NCBI GenBank assembly: GCA_001783275.1
Contig: MFRH01000099.1
Coordinates: 1 to 33,507 of the forward strand
Direction of reading: 5' to 3'
Length of the DNA: 33,507 bases
From: Candidatus Margulisbacteria bacterium GWF2_35_9
GTDB lineage: Bacteria; Margulisbacteria; Riflemargulisbacteria; GWF2-35-9
Of this stretch, positions 25,109-33,388 are shown in pieces. The translations under genes were made by a program, and so were the position numbers. The notes under the pieces are model-generated. The model had not been told where the DNA came from. It worked only from the letters and a program-made list of their open reading frames with translations, and searched no databases. The first letter of the stretch is position 1; every line of letters begins with the position of its first letter.

Positions 25109-25813
25109 CTATAAGCTAATTTGAACCGGAACATTAACGTTTATCTGCTCCGGAAAAATATCAGTGCCATACGCTAAAATCTCGACGCCTTGGTTTCTAG
25201 CAAGGTTTAATAATCTCGCATACTCAGGGTCAATATGTTCTGCTGGTTTAAAGAGATTTCCGTCACTTCTTAAAACAAGAAAAAAATTGATCGCTCGATG
25301 GCCGTCTTTGACCATATTCACAAGTTCTTTTAAATGTTTATGTCCTCGTGTCGTCACCGCATCTGGGAACATATAGGTATTATCTTCCAATAGTGTTACA
25401 GTTTTAATTTCAATATAGGTTTTCTGTTTTGGATCGTCTATTAGTATATCAATTCGGCTATTCTGACCATATTTAACTTCAGTTCTCAGGTATTGTGATG
25501 GCGAAATTTCTGCTATTTTACCCTCCTGAATAGCTTCAACTACAATTTGGTTGGCTAGCTGGGTATTGAGTCCAATCCAGCAAACTTGATTGTGAACCAT
25601 TTCTAAGGTGTATTTTGTTTTTCGATCTGGATTCTTCGCAATAGAAATCATTGCGGGCCAACCCTCTCCCAAACAGGTTTTCATACTGCCGGTATTGGGA
25701 CAAAGTATTGTTACTTCCTCTCCGTTCTGGAGCACAACATCAGCTAAAAATCGTTTATAGCGTCTAAGAAATATAGCAGCAATTAATGGCGGTTGAAATA
25801 TCACAGAGAGCAT
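25109..25813 (-). CDS. sfsA: Sugar fermentation stimulation protein homologue SfsA
   Basis: Predicted DNA-binding or nuclease-fold protein; E. coli SfsA affects maltose genes and its biochemical role is unsettled. 234 aa from ATG 25813 or 231 aa from GTG 25804; with the GTG the start MIFQPPL lines up exactly with E. coli MEFSPPL. Family motifs: RRYKRFLADV, CPNTGSMKTC, EVKYGQNSRIDIL, YIEIKTVTL (nuclease-like E-x-K), FPDAVTTRGHKHLKEL, and GVEILAY. Both starts lie inside a perfect palindrome whose minus-strand TATAAT would start transcription near the GTG, giving a leaderless message. No SD is seen. Confidence 0.94.
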   Translation of the reverse strand: MLSVIFQPPLIAAIFLRRYKRFLADVVLQNGEEVTILCPNTGSMKTCLGEGWPAMISIAKNPDRKTKYTLEMVHNQVCWIGLNTQLANQIVVEAIQEGKIAEISPSQYLRTEVKYGQNSRIDILIDDPKQKTYIEIKTVTLLEDNTYMFPDAVTTRGHKHLKELVNMVKDGHRAINFFLVLRSDGNLFKPAEHIDPEYARLLNLARNQGVEILAYGTDIFPEQINVNVPVQISL

Positions 25814-25845
25814 TATAACAGGATATAATGCTCTCTGTGATATTT
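25796..25845. promoter_or_regulatory. Perfect 22-bp-arm palindrome over the sfsA start, between divergent genes
   Basis: Arms AAATA+TCACAGAGAGCATTATA and its exact complement flank the 6-nt loop ACAGGA. Each strand carries TATAAT (25824-25829 on +, 25817-25812 on -), so it may be a symmetrical divergent promoter/operator for sfsA and the LuxR-type gene. It cannot serve as a terminator for either, because it lies at both 5' ends. Confidence 0.6.
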
Positions 25846-25862
25846 TGTTCTCTAATACAAAT

Positions 25863-26760
25863 GTGAACCATATTGTATTGCTTATACATGGAATATCCTT
25901 TTCTGTTGGACTTGCAGCGGTAACTCTAGCCTCTAGCCTTTACCCTTTACAATCAATACAGAAAAGTTGTTATTAAATACTACTCTGTATTTCTATTATC
26001 AATCTTACTTATGCTCACTCAGCTTGTGTTATTAGCATACGGACATGTAGCAATCAATTTTACATACTTTCAAGTCTTTGATCTGTTACCATTTACAGGG
26101 GTTGTTCTGCATGTTTTCAGTGCGCCCTATTTCTTTATTTATTTAATGGGTGAAGTTCCAGACAAACAAAACAAGATAATTATCTGGATAGCAACTCTCC
26201 TAATGCTTTGCTTATCCTTTTTTTATTTCTTTAGTCATAATCTACAAATTGCTCGATGGTTATTGCAACCACTATTATTCTCTGTGGATATCTGGAGTAT
26301 TATTTATATTTTCACTAAAATCAAACTTCTCCAAAACCGCCTACTTCGCAAATATCTTCGAATTTTGATTATCTTCGTTGTCACCACATTTCCCTTTGTT
26401 GTTTTGGATGCACTTCTGGGAACATTACCTTTTGCTCCGTTTGATCTTGCATTACCCCTATTTTTTTTAGTCTTAAACTGGATGAGTTTATTTTTTCTTT
26501 TGCGATATTTTAATGAACCCGCTTATTTGCAAAATAACACCCCCACCGATTATTTCTGTAAACAATATGATATTACAAAACGTGAAGCTGAGATTATTTC
26601 ATTTATTTTGAAAGGCCACAGCAATAAACAAGTAGCCGAAGAACTCTTTATATCCCCGAAAACGGTTGAAAACCACTTAGGAAATATTTACCTAAAAATG
26701 GATGTTAAAAACCGCATTCAACTCTCTAGGATTCTCCAGTCAAGTTATCAGAAATGCTAA
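25863..26760 (+). CDS. Membrane-anchored LuxR-type regulator, frameshifted near its 5' end
   Basis: Bases 26011-26760 encode 249 aa with about six hydrophobic segments and a C-terminal LuxR/GerE helix-turn-helix (YDITKREAEIISFILKG, ISPKTVENHLGNIYLKMDV). A further segment is encoded upstream in another frame, from about GTG 25863: HIVLLIHGISFSVGLAAVTLA, a likely first membrane helix, reaching a TAA at 25974. Between the frames lie two adjacent 7-bp tandem duplications (CTCTAGC twice, CTTTACC/CTTTAC). Removing one 7-bp unit joins the frames as LAFTLYNQYRKVV or LASSLYNQYRKVV. The gene is thus broken or phase-switched. The 3' end overlaps the opposite gene by 35 bp. Internal start at ATG 26011 could still give a shortened protein. 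Confidence 0.8.
25924..25950 (+). repeat. Two adjacent 7-bp tandem duplications causing a frameshift
   Basis: CTCTAGC occurs twice at 25924-25937 and CTTTAC(C) twice at 25938-25950. Loss of either unit would restore one continuous reading frame for the LuxR-type gene. Seven is not a multiple of three, so slippage here switches the frame. Confidence 0.8.
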
Positions 26761-28198
26761 ATTTGTGTTGATTAATAAAAAACTCACCATGACTTCGATG
26801 ATTTGAGATTCCGAACTCAATATCTGGCCAAAACCACATTCCATCAGTAATTTCTTCTCCTAAAGGGAGTTTCTTTATCCAATCATTTTTAAAATTTTCT
26901 ACACCAAGAAAAAAAACGTCTTCACGACGACATAGCTGGTCAAAATGCTTGCTTCCTCGAAATGCTCTATGGTCAACTGGTTCAGAATCCAGCATCATAA
27001 ATTGCTGTAATTCTATTAATGCCACAGCATTGCAATAATGTTCATACCCTATTGAAGGAAACCCAAGCGCCCGAGTTAGGGAATCTGGCTTAACAATTAA
27101 GGAATAATTATGATATAAAGAATTAATTCGTTGTTGAGCTAATGTCACATTTGGAGATGCTTTGTCTATATACACTATTCCTTTTCCAAACTTCTGTCCA
27201 TAATTGACGATATCACGTCCTTTTAACACGAGTTTATACCCTTCTGGTAATGGATTAATACTTGCTCGACTTATATTATCAATAAACGGATTAACCTGTA
27301 TCAATACTGGATTGGATTCGTCATCCTGTATTGCAAATTCGAAATAAAGAGACGCTTTAATATCTTTAATCTTATGAAGAAGTGCTGTTCCTTTTTTTAT
27401 TATTTGCTGTGTTATTTCTTCCGATTTATCTGCACCAGGAGTAATTTGGTTAAAAATTGGAAATGGGCGACTAATATAGTTCGGATTATTAAGAAAACTA
27501 TAACCTATCACCCACTTGCTAGAAGCCTTCTCTTTATGAGAAACCTTCACTTTACCATCGATTAATTCCAAACACATTATTTCTGCCTCTGTTCGTATCC
27601 CTCTTGTAATACGTATTTTTGGATGCCCATCGAAACTAATATAACCCTCACCAGCATAAGCTGGACTAAAATCACTATTCTCTAGCTTACCCACAACCGG
27701 AGTTATGAGTAATGGCATACCAAACTTTGCATTATGCTTTTCTCTATAAGCTTTCGCTTTATCACTAAACTCACTTGCATAAACTCGTTTCTGTACTTTC
27801 CAAAGTATATTCAAATCATGACGCCGATCTCCAGTTGGAAGATAAATCATTGAGTCATAAATACCAGATCCGCCTCGTTCTCCAAGAGATGAGGATCTAA
27901 TATAATATGGTTGGCCAGGAATCATTTTTTCATAAATCTCCTCATTTAATTGGCGTATTGATATTGGTCTTTTTAATCTTTCAACAGCCTTAACGGTACT
28001 ATCCTTTGTTAGATGATTAATCATCATTAAACGAAAAAAGTGGGATACATCTATACATTGAGTTACCTCAAGTATTTCAAAACCCGCTTGATAAAAAGGT
28101 TCTCCATATTTTGCCAAGTCTGAGATTTTACCACCAAAGTGACTAGAGTCTGTCGCGATAATTTTTGTATGTAAAATATGTAATGTACGATTAGCCAT
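26726..28198 (-). CDS. PEP-synthase/PpdK N-terminal-like ATP-binding protein
   Basis: 490 aa. Similar in pattern to the ATP-grasp nucleotide-binding domain of pyruvate phosphate dikinase and PEP synthase: YYIRSSSLGERGGSGIYDS (residues 98-116, equivalent to 'RSSAxxEDxxxxSFAGQ') and FEFAIQDDESNPVLIQVNP (equivalent to 'IEWAxxxGxLxxLQxRP'). The phosphohistidine and PEP-binding domains of the full enzymes are missing, so it cannot be PpdK itself. It might be a stand-alone dikinase-like ATP-grasp phosphotransferase. An N-terminal section of about 90 residues (starting MANRTLHILHTK and containing GGKISDLAKYG) resembles the 'GGKxxxLxxL' opening of the family. It is transcribed alone; its 3' end overlaps the LuxR-type gene by 35 bp. 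Substrate unknown. Confidence 0.6.
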   Translation of the reverse strand: MANRTLHILHTKIIATDSSHFGGKISDLAKYGEPFYQAGFEILEVTQCIDVSHFFRLMMINHLTKDSTVKAVERLKRPISIRQLNEEIYEKMIPGQPYYIRSSSLGERGGSGIYDSMIYLPTGDRRHDLNILWKVQKRVYASEFSDKAKAYREKHNAKFGMPLLITPVVGKLENSDFSPAYAGEGYISFDGHPKIRITRGIRTEAEIMCLELIDGKVKVSHKEKASSKWVIGYSFLNNPNYISRPFPIFNQITPGADKSEEITQQIIKKGTALLHKIKDIKASLYFEFAIQDDESNPVLIQVNPFIDNISRASINPLPEGYKLVLKGRDIVNYGQKFGKGIVYIDKASPNVTLAQQRINSLYHNYSLIVKPDSLTRALGFPSIGYEHYCNAVALIELQQFMMLDSEPVDHRAFRGSKHFDQLCRREDVFFLGVENFKNDWIKKLPLGEEITDGMWFWPDIEFGISNHRSHGEFFINQHKFSISDNLTGES

Positions 28199-28361
28199 AC
28201 TAAAATATCGTAAGCCCCTTAGAAAAATCTCATAAACATTATCTATCTGGTTGTAAAAAGTTTAGATTAGGGGTTCTTACCTATGCTTTTGGGGGTATTC
28301 CCTCATTTAAAATCATCTATTTGCGGGTATACTAGCAACATCAATCCTCGGAGGTAAAAAC
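28199..28361. promoter_or_regulatory. Divergent intergenic region before the flavodoxin remnant
   Basis: 163 bp between two divergently oriented units. TATACT at 28328-28333 and GGAGG at 28350-28354 serve the + strand. A G-rich tract GGGGGTATTCCC at 28291-28302 is near-palindromic but I can assign no factor to it. No small gene is seen. Confidence 0.35.
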
Positions 28362-28663
28362 ATGACTAAAAAAATAAAAACGGCTGTTATCTATTATTCT
28401 CTTACTAATAACACGCGAATGATTGCCGAAACTATTGCTGATGAACTTGGTGCCGATTTGATTGAAATAAAACCCATTAAAAAATAGCTCTATTTTGTTG
28501 TTCCGGTGGGGATAAAGGCAAAGCATTTACTGAAATGACAACTTTAGCAAAAGGAACCGTCATTATTGGCGAAAATGAGTTTAAGGATTCCTCTGAAAAA
28601 AATGTATCTGAACAAAAACAAACTGCAAGAAACTGGGCAAAAGAAATAATATCAAAGGCCTAA
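28362..28663 (+). pseudogene. Flavodoxin remnant with internal deletion
   Basis: The first 41 codons encode a normal flavodoxin start (KTAVIYYSLTNNTRMIAETI, the FMN phosphate loop) up to EIKPIKK and a TAG at 28485. From about 28483, in another frame, the C-terminal part follows (IALFCCSGGDKGKAFTEM ... ARNWAKEIISKA, stop TAA 28661-28663). In related flavodoxins about 60-70 residues, with the second FMN-binding loop, lie between; they are missing. The junction is a run of six A, consistent with a deletion between two Lys-Lys codon tracts (KPxKK and GKKIALF). Promoter-like TATACT (28328-28333) and a strong SD GGAGG (28350-28354) remain, so the loss is probably recent. A 41-aa peptide could still be made. 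Confidence 0.85.
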
Positions 28664-28787
28664 ACGAAAGCTTATTACTCTTGCTTTAGCTGACTTTTTA
28701 AATCTTACATAAGAAAAAATTTAATTTTCAAACTTATATGCATAACTTCACTGGGACTATAAACATAATTTGACGATATATTAATAT

Positions 28788-30686
28788 ATGAAAAATTTAA
28801 TGAAAAAGAAAATAGTTAGCACCATTTTAAAAACACATGCTGAAAGAATGAAAAAGATATTTTCAGATCTTGATTCTTTTCTTTTAAGTATTGAAGATTT
28901 TCATTTCGATTTTATGCCGGAAGCAAAAAATCGATTTACCAATATTGCAGGGCTAAGAAGCCAACTAAAAAAAGCCTGTGACACGATAGCTGACGACCAA
29001 ACAGCGGTGATAATATTGTATTCCATGTTGTCACGAGGGCATATTGATATTCAGTTTCCACTTAATGCTATTGAGGAACACTACAGTGTTGTTGCAGAAG
29101 ATAAAAGTAATGCCAAAACCATAGAAGCTGTTCAATGTCTAAAAACCATGCTTACTGCTCTTATTATTAGTGACCATGTTGATGCTCGGCTAATGAGCGA
29201 AGAAGCCACTCATATATCCAACTTTCGGCATATGCTGAGTGCTTTATCTGAAAACACTCCGGAGTTTCTTATGATTTATCCTGCTGTTATGATGATGCTC
29301 TTTAAGTCTGATCTTTTTGGCATAAAAGAAAGTGGACGTGCAGTACGAGCAATGATTAATAGTTTTCGTGCTGAAGACTTTTATATTCATTTTTCCACAG
29401 ACCCTAATATAACCAATAGTGACAAAAAACGATTCATTCCTTATTTTGATGCTTATGAGGGCATCTACCGGGCGATATCTAAAACCATAATGGAGCAAAA
29501 ATATTTTAAACAAAGGGTTTACGCAAAATGGATAAGTAAAAGTCCGGAAATGAAAGAATCTTTTTTGAGAATTAAAGAAAAAAAACAAACACCTCGAATG
29601 CTAATTAAAGATTTTCTTGATCATTTCCTATCAGGCAACGAATTAGAAATGAATCAATACCTGCATTATTTAGTTGCAACCGTCGATTTTCCAAAACTTA
29701 TACGTGAGCTACATATGCAAATGAACTCTAAAGGATTTATAGCCACACTTCTTTCACATGTGGATTCTGATGATGTTGTAACAGAATTAGGTAAATTATT
29801 AACAGATACTCAAAACCGGATTTACAGTAATGTGTATCAAGTTATGCAAGAATATAGGACACTTGTTACAAAAAAAATCGAGTTAACTGGAATACTTAAA
29901 AGCAAAATGGCTTCTATTTCTAAGGGTCGACGAGAATCAGATTTGGTAATCTCTAAAGACGCATCAAAAAACATATCGACACCCATCCTTGGTAAAAGAG
30001 AAAACCATACTCTACTCCCAGAAACGAAAATTAACTTAAAGCAAAGCGATATGTTGGGACTATATAATTTGTGGCCCATTCCAGAAAATTCTCAGAGAAT
30101 CTTTAATTCAGTCTGTACATTACAAGGACGAATCGATGATCCTGATTATGCAATAAATCATCATTTATATCGGGAAAAGACTCTGGAATTTTTAATGCGC
30201 CTCAATCGTTTAGGTATTAAGGTTGTAAAACATCAAGATGCCCCACTATTAACAACTGCTATAAAATTACAGCAACTCGACTTACTGGAAAACAATGGCT
30301 TAATTGTTGGTTCAACTGGACATTGGCGCAATGTTAAACAAATGCCACCAACTATTATACGATTTACTCAAACAAAAGCTCTTGGGAATTGTATGAATGT
30401 CTTACTCAGGCATCTTGCAAATCGTGTTTTTCTTGGTACTGGCGAATTCTATGAGTCTCCTTTTGTTCTTGATGCTACTCCTAGGTGGGGTGAGGAAATG
30501 GATATGGATGGAGAGAAGACGTTGGACATGAAACCGGGTTTATTCTTTGTCGAAATACCCCAAGAAATCCGAGACCACTGGGACTTAGTTCAATTAGAAC
30601 AGAAGCCTCTTTTGGATCAGCTTTTACAAGAAAAAATTCAAGCTGAAAATGATGCCAACGGTAAGATTACAAAACCAAAAGCCTAA
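28788..30686 (+). CDS. Large hypothetical helical protein
   Basis: 632 aa, not recognised. Mostly helical and soluble; basic N-terminus (MKNLMKKK), a middle region rich in charged helices (YFKQRVYAKWISKSPEMK, VTKKIELTGILKSKMAS) and a linker near residue 390-420. The last 200 residues look like a compact mixed domain: LYNLWPIPENSQRIF, YREKTLEFLMRLNRLGI, NGLIVGSTGHWRNVKQ. No signal peptide, membrane segment or enzyme motif is visible. There is no SD before the ATG at 28788 or the in-frame ATG at 28800; TATAAA at 28758-28763 may be its -10. It ends 14 bp before the convergent SulP stop. Confidence 0.7.
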   Translation: MKNLMKKKIVSTILKTHAERMKKIFSDLDSFLLSIEDFHFDFMPEAKNRFTNIAGLRSQLKKACDTIADDQTAVIILYSMLSRGHIDIQFPLNAIEEHYSVVAEDKSNAKTIEAVQCLKTMLTALIISDHVDARLMSEEATHISNFRHMLSALSENTPEFLMIYPAVMMMLFKSDLFGIKESGRAVRAMINSFRAEDFYIHFSTDPNITNSDKKRFIPYFDAYEGIYRAISKTIMEQKYFKQRVYAKWISKSPEMKESFLRIKEKKQTPRMLIKDFLDHFLSGNELEMNQYLHYLVATVDFPKLIRELHMQMNSKGFIATLLSHVDSDDVVTELGKLLTDTQNRIYSNVYQVMQEYRTLVTKKIELTGILKSKMASISKGRRESDLVISKDASKNISTPILGKRENHTLLPETKINLKQSDMLGLYNLWPIPENSQRIFNSVCTLQGRIDDPDYAINHHLYREKTLEFLMRLNRLGIKVVKHQDAPLLTTAIKLQQLDLLENNGLIVGSTGHWRNVKQMPPTIIRFTQTKALGNCMNVLLRHLANRVFLGTGEFYESPFVLDATPRWGEEMDMDGEKTLDMKPGLFFVEIPQEIRDHWDLVQLEQKPLLDQLLQEKIQAENDANGKITKPKA

Positions 30687-30700
30687 TCTTTCATTAATCA

Positions 30701-32368
30701 TTATTTTACTAGAATTGCCTTATTTTTAATCATAATTTCGGCTTTATTTACAGCCTCATTAATTGTTTTTACTATTTCTTCTTTCTCAAGAATATGGTTC
30801 TGTAACAGTTTCTTTTCTATTTTCTCGTTTGCACCAGAAATTAATATATCACAATTTGTCTTTCTTAAATCCTTAACCAAGCTATTCAATCGACTCAATG
30901 CTGAGGTGTCCATGATAGGAACATAACGAAATCTTAAAATAATAATACGATAATTTGAATTCATTGTTTTATTTATACTTAAAAGACTATGGGCTGATCC
31001 AAAAAACATTGGGCCATTTAGTTCAAAAATCATTATATTTTTTGAGTACTTACCAATTTCTTGTGAAAAAATTGTATCATCATCCGCTTTGGTTGATAAA
31101 AGTGGTGTAATTTCAATGGAATCCGCCATTCGTTTCATAAATAAAATAATTGCTAAAACAAAGCCAATGGGAATTGCGATGGTTAGGTCAGTAAGGATCG
31201 TTAATATAAAGGTTGTTAATAAAACGACTGTTTCATAAAAATCTATTTTTAATGAATTTATGAATACTTTTGCCTCGCTCATATTCCATGCAACCACCAT
31301 TAATACGCCAGCAAGCGTTGCCATTGGGATATACTTAATAACCGGCATGGCAAACAAATACACACATAAGAGGAATAGTGCATGAACAATGCCAGCGATT
31401 GGAGTTCGTCCCCCATTTTTTATGTTTGCCGCAGTTCGTGCAATTGCTCCTGTTGCAGGGATACCGCCAATCAAAGGCAATACGATATTAGCCGCTCCCT
31501 GAGCAATTAACTCCATATTAGATCGATGTTTTCCCCCAATCATACTGTCTGCAACCACTGCCGATAATAATGACTCTAATGAACCTAAAATCGCAATTGA
31601 TATTGCGGGCACAAATAACTCTTTTAGGACATCTAAATTGATGGTAAAAAACATTAGTTTTGGCATGGCAAATGCAATATTTCCAAACCGTGTATAAATT
31701 GTATCTATGGGTAATTTAAACGCATATACGATAAGTGACGTTGCTAGTATCGCAACAAACGCCCATGGAATTTTGCTCGATATTTTAGGTAAAACAACAA
31801 TGATCAAAATAGTCATTAGACTAATCATTAATGACCAGTAATTTATGAACTCCAAATGATAAAAATAAGCGGTCCATTTACCAATAAATTCACTTGGAAG
31901 ATGGGGTATTTCTAAACCCAGAAAATCACTGATTTGTGTTGTAAATATTATAACGGCGATTGCTGACGTAAATCCGGTAATAAGGGTCTGTGGAATAAAT
32001 TTAAGCAAGGAACCTAATTTTAATAAACCCATAATGACCAGAATAATACCCGCCATAAAGGTTGCAATATATAGCCCGTTAAGGCCGTGTTTCATTACAA
32101 TTGAAAAAACAATAACAATAAATGCTCCTGTCGGACCACCAATTTGAACCCGACTCCCTCCGAATATAGAGATTATTAAACCACCGACAATTGCTGTTAT
32201 TATGCCTTTTTCAGGAGTTACCCCAGAAGCAATGGCAAATGCAATTGCCAAAGGTAAGGCAATAATACCGACAATTATTCCTGAAATAATATCAGAAAAT
32301 ATTTGTTGTTTTGGAATTCCTTTTTTTAATAAAGTAAACAGCTTGGGGACGATTTCGTTTGAACTCAT
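30701..32368 (-). CDS. SulP family anion permease with C-terminal STAS domain
   Basis: 555-aa inner-membrane transporter. Residues about 20-420 hold 10-14 hydrophobic segments with family marks: DIISGIIVGIIALPLAIAFAIASG, GGSRVQIGGPTGAF, GFTSAIAVIIF and a run of GA-rich helices containing GGIPATGAIARTAANIKNGGRTP. The C-terminal STAS domain (about 440-545) contains ILRFRYVPIMDTSALSRL with the conserved Asp. SulP proteins carry sulfate, bicarbonate, chloride or dicarboxylates; the ion cannot be told and no sulfate-assimilation genes are nearby. SD AGGAG lies 7 nt before the ATG. Single gene. Confidence 0.95.
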   Translation of the reverse strand: MSSNEIVPKLFTLLKKGIPKQQIFSDIISGIIVGIIALPLAIAFAIASGVTPEKGIITAIVGGLIISIFGGSRVQIGGPTGAFIVIVFSIVMKHGLNGLYIATFMAGIILVIMGLLKLGSLLKFIPQTLITGFTSAIAVIIFTTQISDFLGLEIPHLPSEFIGKWTAYFYHLEFINYWSLMISLMTILIIVVLPKISSKIPWAFVAILATSLIVYAFKLPIDTIYTRFGNIAFAMPKLMFFTINLDVLKELFVPAISIAILGSLESLLSAVVADSMIGGKHRSNMELIAQGAANIVLPLIGGIPATGAIARTAANIKNGGRTPIAGIVHALFLLCVYLFAMPVIKYIPMATLAGVLMVVAWNMSEAKVFINSLKIDFYETVVLLTTFILTILTDLTIAIPIGFVLAIILFMKRMADSIEITPLLSTKADDDTIFSQEIGKYSKNIMIFELNGPMFFGSAHSLLSINKTMNSNYRIIILRFRYVPIMDTSALSRLNSLVKDLRKTNCDILISGANEKIEKKLLQNHILEKEEIVKTINEAVNKAEIMIKNKAILVK

Positions 32369-32497
32369 TTCACACTCCTAATAAGAACAATTGCTACCGA
32401 GCGTATTATTCCAATATTAACTAATCTTGGCAACAAGGATTTATATGAAGAATTCTTCCTACTTGCGATTATTAAATAATCACTATAAAGTATTTTC

Positions 32498-32986
32498 ATG
32501 TTTATACTTGCTCAAAACACAACACAGTTTAAAGCAATCGCTTCTCTTGCTGAGGAAATATGGACAGAACACTATACTCCCATTATTGGCATTTCTCAGG
32601 TTCAGCACATGTTGACTACCTTTCAATCCGCAGAGGCTATTACGCAACAAATTCAGGAACATCGGTATTTATACTATCTTATCGTTTCAGAATCTAAAAA
32701 TATTGGGTATTTTGCCATTCAAGAAAAAAATCCGAGACTCTTTTTAAGCAAACTTTATATAAAAAAAGAGCTTCGCGGTAGCGGTTTTGGAAAAAAAGCC
32801 ATTGGGTTTATTATTAATTATGCAAAAAATCAGGATTTAAAAAAAATCTATCTTACCGTAAACAAAGAAAATAGCACAAGTATCACAGCTTATAAGAAGC
32901 TTGGTTTTTTAACTACGGGAACCCAAATTATTGATATTGGAAATGGCTTTGTTATGAATGACAATATTATGGAACTCGTTATTTAA
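32498..32986 (+). CDS. GNAT family N-acetyltransferase
   Basis: 162 aa. GNAT fold with the acetyl-CoA pyrophosphate loop RGSGFGKKA (residues 93-101), preceded by LSKLYIKKELRG, and the motif-B helix NSTSITAYKKLGF. Similar in pattern to RimI/YjaB-type acetyltransferases; substrate unknown. The preferred ATG 32498 has no SD, but TATAAA at 32484-32489 lies 8 nt upstream, so the message may be leaderless. It ends 6 bp before the convergent response-regulator stop. Confidence 0.92.
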   Translation: MFILAQNTTQFKAIASLAEEIWTEHYTPIIGISQVQHMLTTFQSAEAITQQIQEHRYLYYLIVSESKNIGYFAIQEKNPRLFLSKLYIKKELRGSGFGKKAIGFIINYAKNQDLKKIYLTVNKENSTSITAYKKLGFLTTGTQIIDIGNGFVMNDNIMELVI

Positions 32987-32992
32987 AAAGTA

Positions 32993-33388
32993 CTACGCAA
33001 CCAAGTTCTGTCTTTCCAGCCAATCCACTAGATTCTGATTGGTGATCGGTTTTATTAGATAATGGTCACATCCCAGCGACAAAGCTTTTTCGTGAGTTTC
33101 ATTACTCCGGTCAGACGTAATCATGATAATTTTGGCACATTGGTTTGGCCTAAGCCCATTTCGACGTTCATTCACACGGATCTTATACAAGACCGTCAGC
33201 CCATCAACTCCAGCCATGGAAACATCTAATGTGATCAGGTCTATTTTTTTACCCGCCTTAATCACCTTGTTATAAAATTCGATAGCGTCCGTCCCATTAT
33301 CGATCTCATGGCAGTTGCCATAAGCCCCAAGAATAGTACACAGTTTTTTTCTACTAATCAATTCATCATCAATAATCATTATTTCCAT
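32993..33388 (-). CDS. CheY-like single-domain response regulator
   Basis: 131-aa receiver domain with no output domain. The acidic pocket (D7, D8 in IIDDE), phospho-acceptor D55 (ITLDVSMAG), T91 switch residue (IMITSD) and K113 (YLIKPI) are all present. Such proteins relay phosphate to a partner such as the flagellar motor, a phosphotransfer protein or a diguanylate cyclase. No histidine kinase is in the window, so its partner is unknown. AGGA lies about 8 nt before the ATG. Confidence 0.95.
   Translation of the reverse strand: MEIMIIDDELISRKKLCTILGAYGNCHEIDNGTDAIEFYNKVIKAGKKIDLITLDVSMAGVDGLTVLYKIRVNERRNGLRPNQCAKIIMITSDRSNETHEKALSLGCDHYLIKPITNQNLVDWLERQNLVA

Noticed and set aside
25828-25866. 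Short ORF of 12 codons with AGGA upstream on the + strand
   Set aside because: It is the mirror image of the sfsA start within the palindrome and need not be translated.
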